A stretch of 64,000 nucleotides of DNA from CBDHFQ01 sp965262565 (lineage in GTDB: Bacteria; Bacteroidota; Bacteroidia; J057): positions 124,001-188,000 of the forward strand of contig CBDHFQ010000020.1 of NCBI GenBank assembly GCA_965262565.1, read 5' to 3'. A program made the position numbers and the translations under genes. The notes beneath the pieces were generated by a model. That model ran no database searches and was not told the origin of the DNA. It was given only the letters and a program-made list of their open reading frames with translations. Below are positions 53,453 to 63,041 of this stretch, piece by piece. Position 1 is the first letter of the stretch, and the number at the start of each line of letters is the position of its first letter.

Positions 53453-53453
53453 C
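53429..53453 (+). repeat. 25-bp direct repeat, left copy (3' end of sua5)
   Basis: CAAGCAGATCGAAAACATGG plus ATAAC. The right copy at 56315-56339 differs at two positions and is in the same orientation. Together they bracket the third metallophosphoesterase gene and a decayed ORF. In this copy the repeat codes the last residues and stop of Sua5. Confidence 0.7.
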
Positions 53454-53455
53454 GG

Positions 53456-53852
53456 TTAGTACATGAACCTTAGTGACCGAATGGGAGCTATGATTTCATA
53501 CACATTGTTCTCGGCTACCTTCTTTTTAATTTCAAAATATTTATTCCATTGTTTTGCAATCAAAGTAAAGTCGTTTACCCCATTTATTTTCTGTATTCTG
53601 ATTCTGGTTGATTTAGTAGAAATTCTACAAACCTGAAATCATTTTCATTAGAAAATCCCCGATTACCAGCAGTTTCACCCAAAATCAGGTCTGGCAAAGG
53701 GTCGACTTTTGGGAGAATGGGGTGCAGCCCATGGAATTTCCCACGGCTTTGTTGCCTCTATCCTTGATTGGGTCCATTCCTTCAGAAAAGCCCGGCCACG
53801 ATTATCCAGTGTATAAATGGCAACAGCTGCACTGACTTTTCTACCAGTTTGA
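53456..53852 (-). pseudogene. Decayed unrecognised ORF with at least two frame changes
   Basis: On the minus strand a protein-like sequence continues across frames. 53675-53850 reads GRKVSAAVAIYTLDNRGRAF and KEWTQSRIEATKPWEIPWAA. About 53584-53760, in a second frame, reads HPILPKVDPLPDLILGETAG and NRGFSNENDFRFVEFLLNQP. 53456-53592, in a third, reads INGVNDFTLIAKQWNKYFEI and KKKVAENNVYEIIAPIRSLR, ending FMY and TAA. Pieces two and three have convincing composition. I do not recognise the family. It follows the metallophosphoesterase on the same strand, and its left end is the sua5 junction. Confidence 0.4.
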
Positions 53853-55850
53853 TTAATGGCTTGCTCCTTCCCAAAAATCAAAGGCTTTGTCTCCTTCCAG
53901 TCCTTGCCAAGCTTCTACCTCTAAAATTTCTCCTTCAAAGTCTTCAAAATAATGCAGTCGAAAGGGGAAAATCCCTTTTTCAAGGGCCATTTTTCCTTTG
54001 CGCAATAGAGCAGAATGAGAGCCATCATTATCCACCACCAGTTGATCATCGATAAACAGTTGAGCACCGTCGTCCGAGTATACAGAAAAGGAATAAACGC
54101 CCGTTTCAGGAATGTCTATATAGCCTTGGTATTGAATGGCGTAGTGATCTTCTCTATTCCTGATTTGGCGGATATCGAAATCCTGTACAACGCCTGACTT
54201 GATGGGTGTCAGTGCTGAAAAATCAGGCAATACGTTAAAATCTCCTTCGTAATAGGCATACTGAAGACCTGCATCTCTGTTCCTTTTGACTTTGGGAGCC
54301 TTCCTGGGGCGTATCTTCTCGTATTTCACTTCGTAAACCTCTCCCATTTGGCCGGCTTCATTTACGATCCGAGCCTTGATCGTGGTGCTGGATGAAATGG
54401 TGAAGGGGGCTGTGTAGAGGGCAGTGGAGGCATCCGGCGTACTTCCATCTGTTGTATAGTAGATCTTCGAATCGGGCAGTTTGGAGGACATTTTGATCTG
54501 GTGCGTATCGTGGAAAATAGGCAGCTCTGTCATGGACAAGAGTTTTTCTGTAGAGGAGAAGATCAATGGATAGGTGCCTTCTAGGGAGAAGGGAGGATCC
54601 CCAATTTCGTGATCATAGTGTAAGGTCCAATCCAATTGAAGGGGTTCAGGGGTATCGCCAAATGAAACTTTCGATGGGAATGAAATTTTGGAAGGGGTTA
54701 TGACGATCGGGAAAAATTTAGATGTACCTGGAGCAAGCGTGGTTTTAAGTTGGGTCTGGTCTGGATCCAGGTGGTGATTGTGGTAGAATCTTCCTTCAAA
54801 GTGCAGCTCACGATCGCCTTCATTTCGAAGGACCATTTGGGCCGTAAATGGCTTGGGGGATTTCCAGTCTATCTCGCCGTTTTCGTAATATAACGCATGA
54901 CCAAACTTGGAAGCTTTGGCCATCGCACGTGCATTCTTAAAGGTAGCCGTATCGGCAATGTCATGATCCAGCATTCCTTCCAGGCGGAGATTCAGGATAT
55001 CAGGGCCATTGTCAGTCAGGGTAACCCAGGTAATGTGGTCAAATGCACCAAACTTAGGGCCGAGCAAGTGGCTACCGCCACCTGTCGTCGCCAGTACATA
55101 GTAGTTGTTATCATGGCGAACCTTGTGCATATAAATGTGGGTATGGCCTGCGAATACGGTGTATTTTCTGCCCTTCAGGACTTCTTCAATCCTGTCAAAG
55201 CCGGTCAGCGAGGAATAATTCGTAATCCGTGGATTCACATAGTTGCCGTCTATGTTGGCAAAATCCCACATTGGATGGTGCAAAAAAAGGAAACTCCAAC
55301 GCACATCCGGATGATCCGAAAGGGCTTTTTGGACATAGCTAAATTGTTCTTCAGAAACGGTACCTCCGTTGTCAACGGAATTCATCGCAATGAACAAAAC
55401 ATCCTTATACAGGAAATGATAATAGCGGCGCCCGAATTTTCTATCCCATATTTCCTCCATAACCGGATTAGAAATGTCATGATTGCCAGGGAGGTAGAAA
55501 AAAGGCATTTCCAGGCGGCTGACCAAACTATCAAACTCGTGCCACTCTGCATTGATGGTAGCCGTGTCCTCAGTAAGACCCTCAATCAGGTCTCCCACGC
55601 TCATCACAAATTCTGGATTCAATAAATTCAATTTTTCGACTGCATTTGCAAAAACCCCTTTGCGATGCAATCCCGTTCGGTCTGCTACGATCGCAAACTG
55701 GAACTGCTGCGGGTCATTTTGAAAATCGAGGTGCGTCCAAGGGTGAACCTCATCGTCTGAATTGAATATTTCAAATTCTTTATTCTCCTGCGCCATCAGG
55801 ACATTGCAAAGACAAAGAAAAGTGATAAGAAAGCGAAGAAAGGCAGTCAT
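53853..55850 (-). CDS. Third secreted metallophosphoesterase with CHB_HEX and PA14 domains
   Basis: 665 residues, a paralogue of the two genes at 19.5-23.4 kb with the same order of domains. It has a signal peptide (ends near LMAQ), the phosphoesterase motifs IVADRTGLHRKG, SVGDLIEG, LPGNHDIS, FLHHPMWD and AGHTHIYM, then IYYTTDGSTPDASTALY (CHB_HEX-like) and SVYSDDGAQLFIDDQLVVDN (PA14-like). IVTDRTGG of the paralogues is IVADRTGL here. It stands alone, 30 kb from the operon, between direct repeats, and looks somewhat more G+C rich than its surroundings. An acquired or transposed copy is possible. Confidence 0.85.
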   Translation of the reverse strand: MTAFLRFLITFLCLCNVLMAQENKEFEIFNSDDEVHPWTHLDFQNDPQQFQFAIVADRTGLHRKGVFANAVEKLNLLNPEFVMSVGDLIEGLTEDTATINAEWHEFDSLVSRLEMPFFYLPGNHDISNPVMEEIWDRKFGRRYYHFLYKDVLFIAMNSVDNGGTVSEEQFSYVQKALSDHPDVRWSFLFLHHPMWDFANIDGNYVNPRITNYSSLTGFDRIEEVLKGRKYTVFAGHTHIYMHKVRHDNNYYVLATTGGGSHLLGPKFGAFDHITWVTLTDNGPDILNLRLEGMLDHDIADTATFKNARAMAKASKFGHALYYENGEIDWKSPKPFTAQMVLRNEGDRELHFEGRFYHNHHLDPDQTQLKTTLAPGTSKFFPIVITPSKISFPSKVSFGDTPEPLQLDWTLHYDHEIGDPPFSLEGTYPLIFSSTEKLLSMTELPIFHDTHQIKMSSKLPDSKIYYTTDGSTPDASTALYTAPFTISSSTTIKARIVNEAGQMGEVYEVKYEKIRPRKAPKVKRNRDAGLQYAYYEGDFNVLPDFSALTPIKSGVVQDFDIRQIRNREDHYAIQYQGYIDIPETGVYSFSVYSDDGAQLFIDDQLVVDNDGSHSALLRKGKMALEKGIFPFRLHYFEDFEGEILEVEAWQGLEGDKAFDFWEGASH

Positions 55851-56475
55851 TTAAGTATAATATGAAATCTAATGATATAAAAATGAACCAAAGGATGTGT
55901 TTCTAATGGCCGACCCCTGCAGTTAAATTTAAATAAATCTTAACATATTTTTCGGGTTTATCACTTCTATTACAATGATTTTCTACATGACGTTTTTTAC
56001 CCCGGATTATACACATTTCATCAGACTGGCCCTTGCTGCGGTTTTTCAAAATCACCATACCATCTTTACTTAGAGAACACTACCCTTCATCGGAAACTGA
56101 GTTTAATTTATTGGAATCAAAGAATATTCTTTTTATGGAGGTAATGGATTTTTTTCATCTCTTTTTTTGCAAATTCATGTATTGCACAAAAAATTGCTTG
56201 ACAAATATTGTTTTCATGATTTGACCGACTTTTTATCCTTAGATTTTCTTCACTTGATAAGGAAAGGTTATCTGGATGGATGAAATCTTTAATTTTTCTT
56301 AGTTGCTGATAACACAAGCAGATCGAAAGCATGAATAACACAACCGATCGAAAACATCGACAAAATGTCAACCTTTTACATTCATGAGGCATTCTTATGA
56401 TGGTAAGGCCTAACATCCAATGCTTAAGGCCGCCCTTCGATCAGGAAACATAGATGTACCTCAGCCCAAACATAA
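55851..56475. other. Intergenic region with repeat copies
   Basis: About 625 bases. The only structure I can support is the right copy of the 25-bp repeat (56315-56339) and a partial further copy (CACAACCGATCGAAAACATC, 56339-56358). Small frames on both strands have no protein-like composition. Confidence 0.4.
56315..56339 (+). repeat. 25-bp direct repeat, right copy
   Basis: CAAGCAGATCGAAAGCATGA plus ATAAC, 23 of 25 bases identical to 53429-53453. If read in the Sua5 frame it again encodes QADRKH and a stop, suggesting a duplicated sua5 3' end. A third degenerate copy follows immediately. Confidence 0.65.
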
Positions 56476-57421
56476 ATGAATTATCACAATAAACGATTTC
56501 AGGTAGTAACTTCTTCCCAACACGGAGCAATGGAAAGTGATACCATCTTTCACTACCAACAACAAGGACGCATTCTTACATCCACCTATCAATCGGCCCA
56601 GGTGATCCAGGGCCAACTCATCGGCTGGGTCGATGAGGAAGGGAATATTGATATGAGATATCATCAGATACATGACGACGCTACCATAAGGACAGGTACC
56701 TGCCAATCTACCCCGGAAATACTGCCCGACGGAAGAATACGCTTACATGAAACATGGCAGTGGACCTCTGGGGAGAAAACTTCCGGTACTACTATCCTCG
56801 AAGAATGTGCGTTCCCTCCTAAAGCAAAGAACCAACTCATAGATTTTTACCAGGAGATTCGTTTGGAAGATGAAAGGGCGAGCTTGGCTCCATTGGCACC
56901 ATCCCACATACAGGAGCTTCTGCCTATTGCCTTAACTCATCCTAATTTATTACAATATTCTCCCGCTTATTTTGGAACGGAAGATTATCTGAAGGAGTAT
57001 ATCCTCACCGCCCTGGAAGCCAGAAATAACCAAAAGAGATATCCTTTTGCCATTTTCGATAAGAGAATAGGAAAAATGGCAGGAAGTACGAGTTTTATGA
57101 ATATTTCGGCATAAGGATAAAAGAGTAGAGATCGGATCTACCTGGATAGGAAAGGAATTTCAAGGGACAGGCTTGAACAAACATATGAAATATCTGATGT
57201 TATCTTATTTATTTGAGAAGGCTGGCGCAGAACGAGTGGAATTAAAAACGGATAGCAGGAATGGGCAATCAAGGAAGGCGATTAGCAAGATTGGGGCGGT
57301 ATATGAAGGAGAATTGAGAAGTCATACTTTAATGACAGATGGATATAGAAGGAATACCGTATATTACAGCATATTGAAGGAAGAATGGGAAAGTGTTAAA
57401 AGAGAGCATTTTTCTCAGTAA
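56476..57421 (+). pseudogene. Two-domain GNAT acetyltransferase, interrupted by a frameshift
   Basis: Residues 1-115 form a small beta-barrel-like domain (FQVVTSSQHGAMESDTIFHY, ILTSTYQSAQVIQGQLIGWV, IRLHETWQWTSGEKTSGTTI), which in Bacteroidota also occurs alone and is often loosely named N-acetylglutamate synthase. A GNAT acetyltransferase follows (LAPLAPSHIQELLPIALTHP and on). Its frame stops at 57112-57114 right after STSFMNISA. The other frame continues as KDKRVEIGSTWIGKEFQGTG (acetyl-CoA loop) and then ERVELKTDSRNGQSRKAISK IGA (split here). One missing base between GCATA and AGG at 57112-57115 explains the break. The repaired protein would be about 315 residues. Confidence 0.8.
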
Positions 57422-57485
57422 AAGAATAAACTTCTTATCTTTTTGGAAAGATTATTCAGACTCATAAAGATTAAGGCGGAAAAGG

Positions 57486-58451
57486 TTACACCTTCCATTC
57501 CTCCTGCTCCAACCGCTCTTTAATTCTGTACTGATTTTTATACGGAGACTGCCGACTGATCAGTTCCGCCAACAAGCCCGTACTAAACAAAATAAATCCC
57601 AATAATAAAGTAACTGTACCAAAAATCAGCGCCGGCATCCGATCTCCCAATCCTTGACCCATAATAAATTTGACCATCATCAGGTAAATCAGCATTCCCC
57701 CACCGATCAATGCCAGAATAACTCCCCAGGTACCAAAAAAGTGCATGGGTTTTTTGAGGTATCTGTTGGTAAAGGAAATGGTGATGAGGTCGAGAAAACC
57801 GTTGACAAATCTGTTGAGGCCAAATTTACTTACCCCGTATTTTCTCGCTTGATGTTGGACCACTTTCTCTCCGATCTTGGGATAGCCCGCCCATTTAGCC
57901 AGCAGGGGAATATATCTGTGCATCTCTCCATACACCTCTATATTTTTCACTACTTCCTGTTTATAGGCTTTTAACCCACAATTAAAATCGTGTAGGTTGT
58001 GAATGCCTGAGACAATGCGCGTTACATAGTTAAAAAATTTGGAAGGAATGGTTTTCAGGATGGGATCGTGCCGCTTTTGCTTCCAACCAGACACTAAATC
58101 GTATCCCTCTTCATGGATCATACGGTAAAGTGCTGGAATCTCATCTGGACTATCCTGGAGGTCGGCATCCATGGTAATAACTACTTCGCCTTTACATGTA
58201 TCGAATCCTACATGGAGAGCCGCCGATTTTCCGTAATTTCGTTGGAAGCGAATACCTCTAACGGCAGAGTAAGTAGACGCTAAGTTCTCAATAACCTTCC
58301 AGGAATGATCCTTGCTGCCATCATCTACTAATATGATCTCGTGAGTGAATTGGTGTTCATTCATCACACGATTAATCCATGCTACAAGTTCCGGAAGGGA
58401 TTCCTCCTCATTGAGTAATGGTACTACGACAGATATATCTATCCCGCTCAT
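57486..58451 (-). CDS. Family 2 glycosyltransferase, polyprenyl-phosphate type
   Basis: 321 residues. GT-A domain with VVPLLNEEESLPELV, the DDGSKDHSW motif, ITMDADLQDSPDEIP (DxD-like) and GCLKAY-type GLKAYKQEVVKNIEVYGEMH. Two C-terminal transmembrane helices (about 235-258 and 270-295) are present. This is the DPM1/ArnC/GtrB layout, transferring a sugar from a nucleotide donor to undecaprenyl phosphate. Products may feed lipid or surface glycan modification. No downstream flippase or transferase is adjacent. Confidence 0.88.
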   Translation of the reverse strand: MSGIDISVVVPLLNEEESLPELVAWINRVMNEHQFTHEIILVDDGSKDHSWKVIENLASTYSAVRGIRFQRNYGKSAALHVGFDTCKGEVVITMDADLQDSPDEIPALYRMIHEEGYDLVSGWKQKRHDPILKTIPSKFFNYVTRIVSGIHNLHDFNCGLKAYKQEVVKNIEVYGEMHRYIPLLAKWAGYPKIGEKVVQHQARKYGVSKFGLNRFVNGFLDLITISFTNRYLKKPMHFFGTWGVILALIGGGMLIYLMMVKFIMGQGLGDRMPALIFGTVTLLLGFILFSTGLLAELISRQSPYKNQYRIKERLEQEEWKV

Positions 58452-58744
58452 CTATTGTATTTTCTATATGAAAACCTACAAAACTACCTTGTTAAACGCA
58501 AGAGCTAACATATGGATAAGGAAACGGCACAATTTGTATGAATGATCGGTGCGAAACTTCCTTTCCTCCTTTGTGAGTAATACATGGTAGCCCAATATGC
58601 TATTATTGGGGTGATTGGTCTGGCAGACAACAAATCATCTGTTATAAAGACCTACCCGGATAACATCCTTATTTGGGTAGCAAAAGTAGGAAAAATTGAG
58701 CTCAGGAATAAATGAGAGACAAAGATCAGATCAACAGGGGAGAA

Positions 58745-59962
58745 TTATGAGGATATGTCTTCCAAAGCCTTCAATATGCCTGTGATCATTAAGTGTATTT
58801 CTTCCTCAGTAATGGTCAAAGGAGGCGTAATTCTCAATCCATTGTCAATATTCAGGAAAAAACAGCTTAGCATCCCTCGCCTTAACATCGCCTTTTTTAA
58901 TTGGTACACTTCCTCAAAATCTTTCATGATCAACGCATACATCAATCCGCGCCCTCTTAATTTGCGTATTCGGTAATGCTTGAGTTTATTTAGGATAATG
59001 GCTTCTTTATTAGGAATTTGGCCCACTAACTCTTCATCTATCACTTTATTCAACAAGGCTAATCCCGCAGCACAAGCCAATGGATTTCCTCCATAAGTCG
59101 TAATATGTCCCAACATAGGATCATGGCTCAATACCTGCATTACTTCCTTTCGGGCAATAAAAGCACCTAAAGGAATTCCTGCTCCCAGGGCTTTAGCTAA
59201 CACAAGAATATCAGGAACAACTTCTTCAAATTGATGGGCAAACAAACTTCCCGTTCGACCGAAGCCCGTCTGAATCTCATCCAGAATCATCAATGCACCA
59301 ACCGATTCACATCTTTCTTTCACTGCTTGCAAATATCCCGGCTGTGGTACGATCATTCCCCCCGCCCCTTGTAATGCTTCGATGATTACGCAGGCCGTTT
59401 GTTCTGTAATTTGTTTCACATCTTCCCATGCATTGTATCGGATGAATCTTACCATTGGCAACAGAGGACCATATCCCTGTTTTCTTTCCAGATTGCCTGA
59501 TACACTCAGCGATCCATGTGTACTTCCGTGATAGGAGTTCCAACAAGAAATAATTTCCTGCCTTCCCGTATATCTCTTGGCCAGTTTGAGCGCGCCTTCA
59601 ATCGCTTCCGTTCCGCTATTCGTAAAATACACACTTTCAAAGGCGCCGTTTAATACCTCCAGCAATTTCGTTGCATAAGCTATCTGAGGTTCCAGAATGT
59701 ACTCTCCATACACCATCGGATGCAGGTATTTTTCCGACTGATCCTTGATCGCTTGAACCACTTCGGGCGCATTATGACCTACATTATTGACGCAGATACC
59801 ACTAATGGCGTCCATATATTGTTCTCCATTGGGGCCATAGAGATAAATGCCATCCGCCCGAACAATGGGAATGCCTGTAGCTTCAGGCGTAGTTTGGGCC
59901 AGATGTTTGTAAAAAGCGGTCTCAGAAGATGGGCGGTATAGGTCTTGTCGATCGTTACTCAT
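58745..59962 (-). CDS. Class III pyridoxal-phosphate aminotransferase
   Basis: 405 residues. Fold-type I class III signatures are YFTNSGTEAIEGALKLAKRY, WNSYHGSTHGSLSVSG, LILDEIQTGFGRTGSLFAHQ, and the PLP lysine in LAKALGAGIPLGAFIA. It resembles ornithine/acetylornithine and related omega-aminotransferases. Substrate cannot be decided; no arginine, lysine or diaminopimelate genes are adjacent. Monocistronic. Confidence 0.85.
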   Translation of the reverse strand: MSNDRQDLYRPSSETAFYKHLAQTTPEATGIPIVRADGIYLYGPNGEQYMDAISGICVNNVGHNAPEVVQAIKDQSEKYLHPMVYGEYILEPQIAYATKLLEVLNGAFESVYFTNSGTEAIEGALKLAKRYTGRQEIISCWNSYHGSTHGSLSVSGNLERKQGYGPLLPMVRFIRYNAWEDVKQITEQTACVIIEALQGAGGMIVPQPGYLQAVKERCESVGALMILDEIQTGFGRTGSLFAHQFEEVVPDILVLAKALGAGIPLGAFIARKEVMQVLSHDPMLGHITTYGGNPLACAAGLALLNKVIDEELVGQIPNKEAIILNKLKHYRIRKLRGRGLMYALIMKDFEEVYQLKKAMLRRGMLSCFFLNIDNGLRITPPLTITEEEIHLMITGILKALEDISS

Positions 59963-60428
59963 ATGTTAGCTGGTTTCAGAACAAGTACAAGGATAGAAGG
60001 AATTGTTAAAGGAAGGAAATGAATAGAAGAATTTGACAAGGAATTTACCAGAACCAAAGAAAAGTACCAGAAAACCTGACCAAAGTAAACGGGGCTTTTC
60101 CTTATTAATTAATGTCTCTATTGATATTTATCAACTTTTTTTACGAAGTACAGTAAAATGTGGGCTGATAGGAGAATCCCAATAACTTTTAGCAGCTCTC
60201 TATATAAATTAATGTACTTCGAGGAACTGGCAATATGTATTAGATTCGACATCTATAAGTGAAATAATTTTCGAGAATTGATAAATGTATCATTTCTTAT
60301 GATGTACATAGTTTTTTGCACTTGTTGGATGGAAACTCCGTTAATCTCTAAATATGGAAGAGGTGGCCTATCGACCTTCAAAGATCAACTCATAGTTAAC
60401 ATATTTCAACTTTTCCTAGCTCAACCCT
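59963..60428. other. Intergenic region between divergent genes
   Basis: 466 AT-rich bases upstream of both the aminotransferase and the Ca2+ ATPase genes. They must hold both promoters. I found no exact TAnnTTTG box, no hairpin and no RNA gene that I can support. Confidence 0.35.
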
Positions 60429-63017
60429 ATGAATTGGTACAATATCAGTAAAGAGGAAGCACTTCAATTGAATAAGACGCAAGTAGAGGGTTTGTCTGCG
60501 ATCGAATCTGAAAAGCGGCTTGCCCAATATGGGCTGAATGAATTGGTAGAGAAAAAAAGAAAACCTGTATGGCTCTTATTTCTCTCCCAATTTAAGGACT
60601 TGATGATATTAATTTTATTGGCTGCAGCCTTGGTTTCTGGCTTGGTAGGTGAGATTCAAGATGCGGTGGTCATTCTGATTATTGTCATACTAAATGCCGT
60701 AGTGGGCTTCATCCAGGAATTTAGAGCAGAAAAAGCGATGGAGGCCCTGAAAAAAATGACGGCTCCATCTACTACCGTATTGCGTAATGGAAAACCTGTA
60801 CATCTGCCAGCCTCTAAGCTTGTACCAGGAGATATCGTCACACTCGAAGCAGGAAATATGGTGCCAGCTGATCTTCGTTTACTGGAATCTCACGCATTAA
60901 AAATTGAAGAAGCCTCTCTTTCGGGCGAATCATTGGCGGTAGAAAAAAATACTACTACCCTCCAGGGGGAACAGCAGCAGTTGGGAGACCGAACTAATAT
61001 GGCTTTTAAAAGTACGGTGGTTACATACGGCAGAGGTTCAGGTCTTGTGGTGGCAACGGGTATGCAAACTCAGATTGGGCACATAGCCCAAATGCTTCAG
61101 GAAAAAGAATCTCTTACTCCTTTACAAAGACGATTGGCTGATTTTGGGAAGAAACTCTCTCTAGGTGTAGTAGGCATTTGTGTGATCTTATTTGTGACAG
61201 GCTTGCTCCGTGGTGAAGAGCCCCTCAATATGATGCTTACTGCTATTTCCGTAGCCGTAGCTGCCATCCCCGAAGCTTTACCGGCGGTGGTTACGATTGC
61301 TCTTGCTTTGGGAGCCCGAAGATTAGTACAACAAGATGCGTTGATTCGCAAATTGCCAGCGGTGGAAACACTTGGGTCAGTAACCTATATCTGCACTGAT
61401 AAAACTGGGACCCTCACCCAAAACCGTATGACAGTAACTCACATATGGCACCCGGCTAAGCCTAATGAAGATGTGCCTTTTACTTCTGAACAACTGCTAC
61501 TGTTGGGCATGGCTCTCAATCACGATGTTAAAAAAGATGAAAACGGAGATTTTAGCGGAGAACCCACCGAATTGGCATTAGCTGTTTATGCCCATAAACA
61601 GCTGGTCCTTAGCCAGATTACATTAGAGGATTATCCGAGAGTAGCAGAACTTCCCTTTGATTCAGACAGAAAGATGATGACCACTGTTCATGCACTTAAT
61701 GGCCGTTATCTCATTATTTCTAAAGGAGCTATAGAGTCTGTTTTAGCTGCTACTACCAGTAAGGCTGTAGATAAAGAGTCGATGATCAAAGAATCCGGAC
61801 AAATGGGGAAGAATGGACTTCGGGTGTTGGCCTATGGGTATAGAGTGGTGGACGTGCTTCCTGAGAAATTGACGATAGAAAGCCTCGAACGAGAATTGCA
61901 GGTGAGCGGTTTGGCAGCTATGATAGATCCTCCCAGAGAAGAGGTGAAAAAAGCCATCCAAGATTGTAAAACAGCTGGCATTGTGCCCGTTATGATTACC
62001 GGGGATCATTACGAAACAGCTCAGGCGATTGCTAATCAATTAGGCATTATCCATTCTTCTGAAGACTTGGTCGTAAATGGGGCCGATATACAGAACATGC
62101 CGGTGGATGAGTTCGAAGAAAAAATTGAAAAAATAAAAGTGTATGCGAGAGTATCTCCTGAGCAAAAACTGAATATAGTCAAAACCCTCCAGGAGAAGGG
62201 ACAATTTGTAGCCATGACAGGAGATGGAGTGAATGATGCGCCAGCGTTACGTAAAGCAAATATTGGGGTAGCGATGGGAATTACGGGAACAGATGTATCT
62301 AAAGAGGCAGCACATATGATATTGCTAAATGATAATTTTGCTACGATCGTCCAGGCGGTTAAAGAAGGCCGACGCATTTTCGACAATATCCGGCGTTTCA
62401 TCAAATACATCATGACCGGAAATACGGGCGAAATTTGGACAATCATGCTTGCCCCTCTGGCAGGCTTGCCTATCCCTTTATTGCCTATACATATCCTTTG
62501 GGTAAATCTTGTTACAGATGGCTTACCAGCCCTGGCTTTAGCCAATGAACCGGCGGAAAAAAATATTATGAGCTTACCCCCTCGAAAGCCCAATGAAAGT
62601 ATTTTTGCCCATGGCTTGGGTATACATATCTTATGGGTAGGTTTGTTGATCGGGGCCATTTGTTTAGCCGTTCAGGCCTGGGCCATGCAAGCGGGTGATC
62701 CCAAATGGCAAACCTATGTTTTTACTATTTTGTGCTTCAGCCAATTGGGACATGTATTAGCCATACGGAGCGATTATTATCTACTGTTTCGCCAGGGTAT
62801 TTTTACTAATCTTCCGTTGATAATTGCTGTCTTATTTACCTTTTTGCTACAGTTAGCTATTCTCTATATACCATCGTTAAATGATATTTTCTCTGTACAA
62901 CCATTAAGCTGGGAAGAACTCTTAGGATGTTTGTTGATGGCTGCAATCGTTTTCCATGCAGTAGAGATAGAAAAATTGGTACGGGGATGGCGACTGAAGA
63001 AACATGGGAATAGCTAA
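60429..63017 (+). CDS. P-type calcium-transporting ATPase
   Basis: 862 residues, P2-type ATPase. The actuator motif is LSGESLAV (165-168, SGES replacing TGES). M4 contains IPEALPAVV (281-285, PEALP rather than PEGLP). The phosphorylated Asp is D324 in CTDKTGTLTQNRM. The nucleotide domain has SKGA and the hinge has TGDGVNDAPAL. M6 carries NLVTDGLPALAL. The length and the lack of an N-terminal metal-binding domain fit bacterial Ca2+ pumps related to SERCA/PMCA (LMCA1-like), exporting Ca2+ from the cytosol. The next gene, 24 bases downstream, is a CNNM-type transporter. Confidence 0.9.
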   Translation: MNWYNISKEEALQLNKTQVEGLSAIESEKRLAQYGLNELVEKKRKPVWLLFLSQFKDLMILILLAAALVSGLVGEIQDAVVILIIVILNAVVGFIQEFRAEKAMEALKKMTAPSTTVLRNGKPVHLPASKLVPGDIVTLEAGNMVPADLRLLESHALKIEEASLSGESLAVEKNTTTLQGEQQQLGDRTNMAFKSTVVTYGRGSGLVVATGMQTQIGHIAQMLQEKESLTPLQRRLADFGKKLSLGVVGICVILFVTGLLRGEEPLNMMLTAISVAVAAIPEALPAVVTIALALGARRLVQQDALIRKLPAVETLGSVTYICTDKTGTLTQNRMTVTHIWHPAKPNEDVPFTSEQLLLLGMALNHDVKKDENGDFSGEPTELALAVYAHKQLVLSQITLEDYPRVAELPFDSDRKMMTTVHALNGRYLIISKGAIESVLAATTSKAVDKESMIKESGQMGKNGLRVLAYGYRVVDVLPEKLTIESLERELQVSGLAAMIDPPREEVKKAIQDCKTAGIVPVMITGDHYETAQAIANQLGIIHSSEDLVVNGADIQNMPVDEFEEKIEKIKVYARVSPEQKLNIVKTLQEKGQFVAMTGDGVNDAPALRKANIGVAMGITGTDVSKEAAHMILLNDNFATIVQAVKEGRRIFDNIRRFIKYIMTGNTGEIWTIMLAPLAGLPIPLLPIHILWVNLVTDGLPALALANEPAEKNIMSLPPRKPNESIFAHGLGIHILWVGLLIGAICLAVQAWAMQAGDPKWQTYVFTILCFSQLGHVLAIRSDYYLLFRQGIFTNLPLIIAVLFTFLLQLAILYIPSLNDIFSVQPLSWEELLGCLLMAAIVFHAVEIEKLVRGWRLKKHGNS

Positions 63018-63041
63018 ATTATTGATTCAAATGAAAAAATT

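Noticed and set aside
54897..55625. 242-residue plus-strand frame
   Set aside because: Antisense to the conserved metallophosphoesterase, no protein family features.
56117..56416. 99-residue minus-strand frame in the intergenic region
   Set aside because: Composition rich in Cys/Leu/Ser without domain features; overlaps the direct repeats; no neighbouring support.
58583..58612. Hairpin CCCAATA/TATTGGG between the GT2 and aminotransferase genes
   Set aside because: Short stem, no T-run, and too far from the aminotransferase stop to be called a terminator with confidence.
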